Position numbers and translations under genes: made by a program. Shown here piece by piece: positions 1 through 5,361 of a DNA stretch of 8,786 bases (its first letter is position 1; each line of letters begins with the position of its first letter). The notes under the pieces were generated by a model. That model ran no database searches. It had not been told where the DNA came from and worked only from the letters and a program-made list of their open reading frames with translations. The stretch is from an uncultured Eubacteriales bacterium (lineage in GTDB: Bacteria; Bacillota; Clostridia; Christensenellales; UBA1242). The stretch spans positions 1-8,786 of the forward strand of contig USTX01000020.1 in assembly GCA_900557655.1 (NCBI GenBank). Direction: 5' to 3'.

Positions 1-376
1 AGCCAATGTACGTGTTTTTTTGAGGCACGCCAAAACGGTCAAAAAACTCAACCTCAACCTTGTTTGGCCTTATAACCTCGCCCCACTCGCCAGGCAAAGA
101 CAAACACCCCTCTTCAATAATCTTGTTTATGCCCGACTGCTTAACAATCATCGGGTTGATAAATTCAAGATACCTTTTGCCCGTGTCAACAACGCACACG
201 CGCTTTAAAACGCCAACTTGAATAGCGCTTAGCCCCGCGCCCTTGGCTTTATACATAGTATCGCGAAGGTCGTCAAGCAAAACGCCAAGCCGTTCGTCAA
301 AAACGTCAACCGCCTTGCTTACCTTTCTAAGCGTTGCTTCATCTTGCGGATATTTAATTATAGTTCTTATTGCCAT
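1..376 (-). CDS. def: Peptide deformylase, 5' part (cut by the window edge)
   Basis: This gene encodes the metalloenzyme that removes the formyl group from the N-terminal methionine of new proteins in the cytoplasm. The first 125 codons are visible. Family motif 1 appears as GAGLSAIQVG (residues 46-55; the usual form is GxGLAAxQ, so Ser replaces the first Ala). Motif 2 appears as EGCLSLPG (89-96), whose Cys91 is the metal ligand in this family. Motif 3 (HExDH), which supplies the two histidine ligands, lies beyond the left edge, so an intact active site cannot be confirmed. Full-length bacterial deformylases are about 150-190 residues. The ATG is supported by GGAGT at 381-385. The gene lies 120 bases downstream of priA and has its own likely promoter. 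The family is certain from two motifs; the rest of the gene is unseen. Confidence 0.95.
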   Translation of the reverse strand, partial: MAIRTIIKYPQDEATLRKVSKAVDVFDERLGVLLDDLRDTMYKAKGAGLSAIQVGVLKRVCVVDTGKRYLEFINPMIVKQSGINKIIEEGCLSLPGEWGEVIRPNKVEVEFFDRFGVPQKNTYIG

Positions 377-401
377 TTTAACTCCAATATATTATTTGCT
401 A

Positions 402-420
402 TGTGCCCGTCACGGCCACA
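402..420 (-). other. Small hairpin in the def leader
   Basis: On the minus strand this 19-base stretch can fold as four pairs (TGTG with CACA), one G-G mismatch, then three more pairs around a TGA loop. It would sit within the roughly 45-base leader between the predicted def transcription start and the ribosome binding site. No T-run follows, so it is not a terminator. A regulatory role is only a guess, and such a short stem could arise by chance. Confidence 0.25.
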
Positions 421-429
421 TTAATACAT

Positions 430-459
430 ATTATAACATAACTTTGTGCGCGCGTGCAA
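430..459 (-). promoter_or_regulatory. Likely def promoter (extended -10)
   Basis: The minus strand shows a perfect TATAAT at 435-430, preceded by TG one base away (438-437), giving the extended -10 form TGnTATAAT. A weak -35 candidate, TTGCAC, lies 18 bases upstream at 459-454. An extended -10 can work with a poor -35. The start of transcription would fall near 423, leaving a leader of about 45 bases before the def ATG. This suggests def can be transcribed separately from priA. Confidence 0.6.
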
Positions 460-496
460 GAGGTTTATTTTTTTACATAAATTTGATTAATTTAAT

Positions 497-2698
497 TTAA
501 CTTAGATTTTGCGGGTTAATTTCAACAAAACTAAGCGTTGACGAGTTTTTACTCGCGTCAAGGCAAGCAAAAACGTAGTCTTTAAGCTCTTTCGTGCCTT
601 TAAGCGTCACGCGCATTAAGATTTGATATCTAAACTTGTTTTGAATGCGGCCGATGGGCGACTTCATAACGCCAAGATAAATCATATCGGCCTGATGCCC
701 CTTTTGAAAGGACTGCATCTTTTCATAAAGCAGTTTGGTTTGGTCTCGCACTTCGCTTTCATTTTCGCCGCTTATAAGTATTCGCAATATGGTTGCAAAT
801 GGCGGAAATGCCGTCACTTCGCGCGTGTTAGCCTCTTTTTTATAAAACGCCTGATAGTCATAGTTTGACGCCATTTTATAGATATAATGACGCGGGCTGT
901 ACGTCTGCAAAACTATCTCGCCCTGTTTGTCTGCGCGCCCCGCACGCCCCGCCACCTGCGTTATAAGCTGAAAGGTTTTTTCACACGCCTTGAAACTCGT
1001 TTGGTGAAGGCTTACGTCGGCGTCTATTATGCCAACCAAGGTGACCTGCGGAAAGTCGTGGCCTTTGGCTATCATCTGGGTGCCAACCAAAATCTGAGCC
1101 TCGCCACTTCGAAACGCATTTAAAATTTTAAGATGGCTGTCTTTGGTTTGAGTGGTGTCATTATCCATCCTTAAAATCTTAATGCTTGGGAAAAGGTGGT
1201 TAAGTTCCTCAACAACTTTTTGCGTGCCAAGCGCGCCCTGTTTAATGCTTGTTGACCCGCAATTTGGGCAGACGTCAAATACTTTATATCGATTTCCACA
1301 ATAATGGCATTTAAGCGCATTTTCAGCGCGATGATACACCAAACTTACGTCACAATCTTGGCATTTAGCCACCCAGCCGCACTCTTTGCACATCATAAAA
1401 GATGCATACCCGCGGCGGTTTAAAAACAGCATTGCTTGGTTGCCCTCAGCGATAGTTTTTTCAAGTTTGTTTTCAAGTGCGCGCGAAAAAATGCCTGTGT
1501 TCCCCGCGCGAATTTCGGCGCCCATATCAACGATAGTAAGCGGCGGCATCGGCTTAGCATTAACACGCTGCTTCATTTCAAGCAACTCGTATTCGCCCGT
1601 AACAGCCTTATGAAAACTATCAAGCGACGGCGTAGCACTTCCAAGTACCAGCGCGCAACCATTATTTTTAGCGCGGCATTCGGCCACCTCAATGGTGTTG
1701 TAGCGCGGGTGAGACTCGCTTATATACGACCCGTCGTGCTCTTCGTCAATGATGATAACGCCGATGTTTTTAAGCGGCGCAAAAATGGCAGAGCGCGCCC
1801 CGATAACGATTTTGGCGTCGCCTAACAGAATGCGCTTCCACTCGTCAAACCGCTCGCCCGCTGAAAGGCCGCTGTGAAGTATGGCAACGCTGTCACCAAA
1901 CCGCGCCCTGAAGTTGCCTAGCACCTGCGGCGTTAGGCTGATTTCGGGCACCAGCATTATGGCGGTTTTGCCCATCTCAATTTGGCGCTTGATAATGTTG
2001 ATATAAACCTCGGTTTTTCCGCTTCCCGTTACGCCAAACAAAAGGTAGTTTTTGGGGCAACTTAAAACGCGGTCAACAACGCCCTGTTGGGTGGGCGTAA
2101 GCGTGATGTTTTTGGGCGCAATAAGGTTGGCATCTTTGTATGGCCGCCTAAATGTTACGCGCTCAGTCGCCTTAATTATGCCCTTGTCTTTAAGCGTTTT
2201 TATGGCCGCGCCGAACTGCTTGTTCATCTCAATTTGGCCGCACACGCCTTTTCCTAAAAGCATATTTATGGCGCCGATTTGGCTTTTAGCATTTGGTTTA
2301 AGCGTGCTTAGATACTCTTTGGCCTGCGCGTCATCAGCAAGACTAAGCTCAACCTTAACAAGGTCTTTAACCTTACCGCTTCTCATCTCGCTTGGAAGAA
2401 AAAGCCTGAAACTGTCTGACAGGCCAATGTGATAATTTTCAAACATAAAATCGGCCAGCTTAAACTGGTCGTCACTTATAACGGCGAAATTTTCAAGCGG
2501 TTTTAAGATGGGTTTAAGTTTGTGGCTTATTACGTCCGTCGTGTCACAAACCTTTGTAACAATGCCCTCAATAAAGCGGTTGCCGAAAGGAACCAGCACC
2601 CTATACCCGCGCGAAACCAAACAATCATCGGGGATGATATAGTCAAAAACCTTGTCAACCTGACTGCTTGCGATATCAACAATTACGCGTCCAAACAT
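497..2698 (-). CDS. priA: Primosomal replication-restart helicase PriA (primosomal protein N')
   Basis: PriA is a 3'-to-5' superfamily 2 DNA helicase that recognises stalled or collapsed replication forks and starts primosome assembly to reload the replicative helicase. The 733 residues match the usual length. An N-terminal DNA-binding domain (about 1-105) is followed by the helicase core: Walker A GVTGSGKT (222-229), Walker B DEEH (318-321), motif III GSATPS (353-358), motif V around GTQMIAKGHDF (539-549) and motif VI QVAGRAGR (581-588). Eight zinc-binding cysteines are all present at 437, 440, 446, 449, 464, 467, 477 and 480, in the paired CxxC layout that is a PriA signature. The ATG is preceded by AAGGAGA at 2709-2703. 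The gene lies between rpoZ and def, as in many bacteria, but coaBC is missing from between rpoZ and priA. No intrinsic terminator is visible after the TAA stop. The gene looks intact. Confidence 0.98.
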   Translation of the reverse strand: MFGRVIVDIASSQVDKVFDYIIPDDCLVSRGYRVLVPFGNRFIEGIVTKVCDTTDVISHKLKPILKPLENFAVISDDQFKLADFMFENYHIGLSDSFRLFLPSEMRSGKVKDLVKVELSLADDAQAKEYLSTLKPNAKSQIGAINMLLGKGVCGQIEMNKQFGAAIKTLKDKGIIKATERVTFRRPYKDANLIAPKNITLTPTQQGVVDRVLSCPKNYLLFGVTGSGKTEVYINIIKRQIEMGKTAIMLVPEISLTPQVLGNFRARFGDSVAILHSGLSAGERFDEWKRILLGDAKIVIGARSAIFAPLKNIGVIIIDEEHDGSYISESHPRYNTIEVAECRAKNNGCALVLGSATPSLDSFHKAVTGEYELLEMKQRVNAKPMPPLTIVDMGAEIRAGNTGIFSRALENKLEKTIAEGNQAMLFLNRRGYASFMMCKECGWVAKCQDCDVSLVYHRAENALKCHYCGNRYKVFDVCPNCGSTSIKQGALGTQKVVEELNHLFPSIKILRMDNDTTQTKDSHLKILNAFRSGEAQILVGTQMIAKGHDFPQVTLVGIIDADVSLHQTSFKACEKTFQLITQVAGRAGRADKQGEIVLQTYSPRHYIYKMASNYDYQAFYKKEANTREVTAFPPFATILRILISGENESEVRDQTKLLYEKMQSFQKGHQADMIYLGVMKSPIGRIQNKFRYQILMRVTLKGTKELKDYVFACLDASKNSSTLSFVEINPQNLS

Positions 2699-2715
2699 AA
2701 AATCTCCTTGATTTT

Positions 2716-2743
2716 ATTATACCTTTTCATCGCCAAATCTCAA
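2716..2743 (-). promoter_or_regulatory. Likely priA promoter
   Basis: The minus strand reads TTGAGA (2743-2738, five of six matches to the -35 consensus), a 16-base spacer, then a perfect TATAAT (2721-2716). It lies just downstream of the rpoZ terminator, so priA is probably a separate transcription unit. The predicted start, about seven bases past the -10, falls near 2709, at the first base of the ribosome binding site. The leader would be very short, around 11 bases. Confidence 0.75.
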
Positions 2744-2777
2744 AACTATTTTTGTTACTTTTTAGTTTTTGTATAAC

Positions 2778-2799
2778 AAAAAAGACCCGAAATCGGGTC
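2778..2799 (-). terminator. Intrinsic terminator after rpoZ
   Basis: On the minus strand GACCCGA (2799-2793) and TCGGGTC (2790-2784) form a perfect seven-pair stem with a two-base central TT, followed at once by six T residues (2783-2778). The tight centre would probably open to a four-base loop. It sits 21 bases after the rpoZ stop and before the priA promoter. The plus strand reading lacks a comparable T-run, so it acts in the rpoZ direction. Confidence 0.85.
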
Positions 2800-2820
2800 A
2801 AGTTGACTTAATTTAATTAA

Positions 2821-3030
2821 TTATTTACGCTCAGTTTTAACGATGGTGTATTTGCCTTCATAAAACTCGCGGCTTGCGTATTCAATAGGCTTAATTTTTT
2901 GGTTGTTTGCAAAAAACTCTGGCTTTTCAAGCAGCAATTCTTTCGCGCGCTTAGTAACAACCGTGCAAAGCGCATAGCGACTGCCGGCCATATCAATAAT
3001 TTTTTCAATAGGTGGGTCAATAAATGCCAT
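2821..3030 (-). CDS. rpoZ: DNA-directed RNA polymerase omega subunit
   Basis: Omega is the small RNA polymerase subunit that helps fold and hold the beta' subunit in the core enzyme. At 69 residues it is typical for Firmicutes. The family pattern is visible: an N-terminal PPIEKIIDMAGSRYALCTVV stretch (residues 6-25), the conserved KRAKEL (27-32), and a C-terminal part resembling the usual PxxxAxxEixxGKi element, here IKPIEYASREFYEGKYTI (46-63), in which Ser occupies a normally variable place. AGGAGAG at 3042-3036 supports the ATG. A 76-codon frame overlapping it in another register is a shadow. In many bacteria omega is encoded between gmk and coaBC; here neither flanks it. It has its own promoter and a strong terminator, so it appears to be a single-gene unit. 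Confidence 0.95.
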   Translation of the reverse strand: MAFIDPPIEKIIDMAGSRYALCTVVTKRAKELLLEKPEFFANNQKIKPIEYASREFYEGKYTIVKTERK

Positions 3031-3061
3031 AAAATCTCTCCTAACAAATATTTACATGTCT

Positions 3062-3091
3062 ATTATACCCCACCCCGCCCCAACAAATCAA
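3062..3091 (-). promoter_or_regulatory. Likely rpoZ promoter with a G-rich spacer
   Basis: The minus strand carries TTGATT (3091-3086, four of six matches), an 18-base spacer and a perfect TATAAT (3067-3062). The predicted start near 3055 gives a leader of about 25 bases to the rpoZ ATG, including the ribosome binding site. The spacer contains three runs of four G residues separated by single bases (3081-3068), which is striking in otherwise AT-rich intergenic DNA. Confidence 0.65.
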
Positions 3092-3247
3092 GTATTTTCA
3101 CAAAAATTTTTTACAATAATTTAAATACCCTCAAACACGCACATATTCTTAAAAAGAGGATAAATAAAACATCAAAAGCGAAACCATTTACTTATTTTCT
3201 CCCCAATTTTTGCTTATCTCACGTGCAAGCGTGCTTATGTTAAGTTC
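3092..3247. other. AT-rich part of the ligA-rpoZ gap, nothing recognised
   Basis: The gap between ligA and rpoZ is 311 bases long (3031-3341). This central part has no credible gene on either strand. I see no intrinsic terminator for ligA in it, so transcription from ligA might run on into rpoZ or end by Rho. The rest of the gap holds the rpoZ promoter (3062-3091) and two kinds of repeat (3248-3326). Confidence 0.5.
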
Positions 3248-3282
3248 CTCGCAATGACAAGGTAATACGCATTGCAATGACA
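3248..3282. repeat. Dispersed repeat fragments ending in GCAATGACA
   Basis: CTCGCAATGACA occurs at 3248-3259 and again at 7800-7811 in another intergenic gap. A second, shorter copy, GCAATGACA, lies at 3274-3282. On the other strand the core reads GTCATTGCGAG. From memory, this resembles one end of a palindromic intergenic repeat seen in many unrelated bacteria. The copies here look degenerate. They sit directly beside the heptad array. Confidence 0.5.
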
Positions 3283-3284
3283 GT

Positions 3285-3326
3285 AAAATTTAAACTTTCA
3301 ACTTTCAACTTTAAACTTTAAATTTT
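3285..3326. repeat. Six-unit tandem array of 7-base repeats
   Basis: Six consecutive 7-base units fit the pattern (A/C)AA(A/C/T)TTT or close to it. The inner four are AAACTTT, CAACTTT, CAACTTT and AAACTTT. The outer units, AAAATTT and AAATTTT, make the array ends inverted repeats of each other (AAAATTTAAA at 3285-3294 and TTTAAATTTT at 3317-3326). The array begins 16 bases past the ligA stop in the direction of transcription. Similar units recur in the pcrA-ligA gap and downstream of the 119-residue gene. Confidence 0.75.
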
Positions 3327-3341
3327 CACGCTGGGTGCGGC

Positions 3342-5300
3342 TTACTGCTCTATCATATTCAGGAATTCTTGTTCGGTGAGTATTTTGATGGCAAGGGCGC
3401 GGGCTTTATCAAGCTTGCTTCCTGCGTTGTCACCAGCTAAGACGTAATCGGTGGTGCGGCTGACGCTGCTCATAACCTCTCCACCGTTGTTTTCGATAAG
3501 TTCGCTGGCCTCGTTGCGTTTTAGCGTTGGCAGCGTCCCCGTTAAAACAAACTTTTTGCCCGCAAGGCGCAGCCCCTCGGCTTGCTGTTTGCCCGCGCTG
3601 ATTTTAACGCCGACTTCTTTAAGGCTTTCAATCTCTTTGATGTTATTTTCGTCTTTAAAATAGTGCACGATATAGTTCGCAGTAAGCGCGCCGATGTCAT
3701 TCATTTCGGCCAGTTCGTCGTGGGTTGCGGCCATCAGTTTTTCAAGCGACTTAAAGCGCGTTGCAAGTTGTTTGGCCGTTTTTTTGCCGATATTATCTAT
3801 GCCAAGCGCAAAGATAAAACTGTCAAGGCTTGGCGACTTGCTATCCCTAAGGCCTTTAAAAAAGTTGTCTATCTTTTTGTCTTTAAACCCGTCTAGCGCG
3901 CTAAGTTCGTCGTGCGTTATCTTATAAATGTCGCTAAAATGTTTAACGTCATGAGTGTCCACAAGCGCTTCAATCGTTTTTCGGCTCAGGCCAACGATAT
4001 TCATCGCATCGCGCGAAACAAAATGTGTAAGGCGCTCAATTATCTGCTTAATGCACCCGTCGTGGTTAGGGCAATAAAGGTCGGCGTCGGTTTCCACTAG
4101 CCCCGCCCCGCATACTGGGCACGTGGTAGGTTTTTCAATCGGCGTGCTGGTATTGTATTCCTCCGCAAGCGCCAAAATCTCGGGGATGACTTCGTTGCTG
4201 CGTCTTAAAAATACGCGGCTGCCGATTTTGACTTTTTTGCGCAGAATGTCGTTATAGTTGTTAAGCGTTGCGCGTTTTATCGTCACGCCCGCAAGTTCAA
4301 CCGGTTCTAGTTCAGCAACAGGGGTAAGTTTGCCCGTACGCCCCACCTGCCACGTAACTGAGTTAAGCATCGTGCTGGTTTCTTCGGCCTCAAACTTAAA
4401 CGCCACGCAGCCTCGCGGGAACTTGGCCGTTGCGCCCAGTTCTTCCCTGACCTTCATATCGTTGATTTTGATAACCATACCGTCAATCAAAATGTCAAGT
4501 TTGTTGCGGTTAAGTCCAACCACCGAAATAAGCGATTTAACCTCTTCCATACCGTGCGCAATCTTGAAAAAGTCGCCAACGAAAAAGTTGTTTTTCTTTA
4601 AAAAGTCAAGAATATCCTCTTGCGTGTGGATAACCTCGCCCTCGATATAATTGATGTTGTACGCAATAAAATCAAGGTTACGCTTGGCCGTCTCTTTCGG
4701 GTCAAGGTTACGAATGGCGCCCGCCACCGCATTGCGCGCGTTTTTAAGCGGCTCGGTTGAGGTTTTATTAAAGCGGTCAAGCTCGCTTAGTTTCATAACG
4801 GCCTCGCCCTGAACCATAACCTCTTTGTCAAACGGAATTGAAAGCGGCACCGTGCGGATGGTCTTAACCTGCTCCGTCACGTCCTCACCCACCGTGCCAT
4901 TACCGCGCGTTGAGGCCTCAATAAGCCGCCCGTGGTTATACAAAAGCGAAAGATTAAGGCCATCAAACTTATACTCAACGCTGTACGTTGGGTCATAGGT
5001 CATTATGTTTTCGTTACGCTCTTGCCACTCATCAAGCGCGCCAAAAGACTGCGCCTTGTCAAGGCTAAAAACCTTGTGCGTGTGCACTATCTTTTTAAAC
5101 GCTGAAATAGGCTCGCCCCCAACACGCTGGGTTGGTGAGTCAGGCAAAACCACGCCCGTCTTGCGCTCTAAGGCAACAAGTTCGTCATAAAGCGCGTCCC
5201 ACTCTTTGTCGCTTATAAGTGGGTTGTCAAGCGTGTAATAGGCATAGCTGTAACGGTTGATTTCCGCCACCAATTTTTTCATTTTTTCAAGATTGTCCAT
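3342..5300 (-). CDS. ligA: NAD-dependent DNA ligase
   Basis: LigA seals nicks in double-stranded DNA during lagging-strand replication and repair, using NAD as the adenylate donor. The 652 residues are close to the family norm of about 670. The N-terminal NAD-binding Ia domain (about 1-70, with the YY and D residues of YAYYTLDNP at 19-27) precedes the adenylation domain. Its catalytic lysine is Lys111 in KFDG (111-114). TRGNGTVGED (131-140) and DGMVIKIN (273-280) are further nucleotidyltransferase motifs. An OB-fold domain follows (about 315-390). The zinc finger cysteines are all present (394, 397, 410, 416), then helix-hairpin-helix repeats (about 425-565) and a C-terminal BRCT domain (about 575-652). 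The ATG has a modest AAAGGAAA element upstream (5312-5305). It lies 61 bases downstream of pcrA, a pairing conserved in Firmicutes, and has no clear promoter of its own. All key residues are present. Confidence 0.98.
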   Translation of the reverse strand: MDNLEKMKKLVAEINRYSYAYYTLDNPLISDKEWDALYDELVALERKTGVVLPDSPTQRVGGEPISAFKKIVHTHKVFSLDKAQSFGALDEWQERNENIMTYDPTYSVEYKFDGLNLSLLYNHGRLIEASTRGNGTVGEDVTEQVKTIRTVPLSIPFDKEVMVQGEAVMKLSELDRFNKTSTEPLKNARNAVAGAIRNLDPKETAKRNLDFIAYNINYIEGEVIHTQEDILDFLKKNNFFVGDFFKIAHGMEEVKSLISVVGLNRNKLDILIDGMVIKINDMKVREELGATAKFPRGCVAFKFEAEETSTMLNSVTWQVGRTGKLTPVAELEPVELAGVTIKRATLNNYNDILRKKVKIGSRVFLRRSNEVIPEILALAEEYNTSTPIEKPTTCPVCGAGLVETDADLYCPNHDGCIKQIIERLTHFVSRDAMNIVGLSRKTIEALVDTHDVKHFSDIYKITHDELSALDGFKDKKIDNFFKGLRDSKSPSLDSFIFALGIDNIGKKTAKQLATRFKSLEKLMAATHDELAEMNDIGALTANYIVHYFKDENNIKEIESLKEVGVKISAGKQQAEGLRLAGKKFVLTGTLPTLKRNEASELIENNGGEVMSSVSRTTDYVLAGDNAGSKLDKARALAIKILTEQEFLNMIEQ

Positions 5301-5318
5301 TTTGTTTTCCTTTTTAAT

Positions 5319-5358
5319 TATTGATAGAAATAAAGTTTAAAGTTGAAATATTGATAGA
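5319..5358. repeat. 10-base direct repeats flanking a heptad-repeat fragment
   Basis: TATTGATAGA occurs at 5319-5328 and again exactly at 5349-5358, 30 bases apart from start to start. The 20 bases between them contain AAAGTTT and AAAGTTG (5332-5345), two units of the heptad family found elsewhere in the window. The second copy runs into a 12-base palindrome, ATAGATATCTAT (5354-5365), that overlaps the pcrA stop codon. The layout fills most of the pcrA-ligA gap. It resembles a target-site duplication around a small insertion, but two regulator sites or slippage are equally possible. Confidence 0.65.
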
Positions 5359-5361
5359 TAT

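Noticed and set aside
2817..3047. 76-codon frame on the minus strand overlapping rpoZ
   Set aside because: It overlaps almost the whole of rpoZ in another register. rpoZ matches the omega family and owns the ribosome binding site.
3210..3240. GTGCAAGC and CACG/CGTG pairs as a terminator for ligA
   Set aside because: The possible stem is only four pairs and is not followed by a T-run on the minus strand.
3285..3326. Short tandem repeats as a CRISPR array
   Set aside because: The units are 7 bases with no spacers, and no cas genes are present.
4258..4650. 130-codon plus-strand frame, and similar long plus-strand frames within priA (1436-1825, 2052-2432) and pcrA (5797-6117)
   Set aside because: They are antisense shadows of clearly conserved genes, with no ribosome binding sites and no recognisable motifs.
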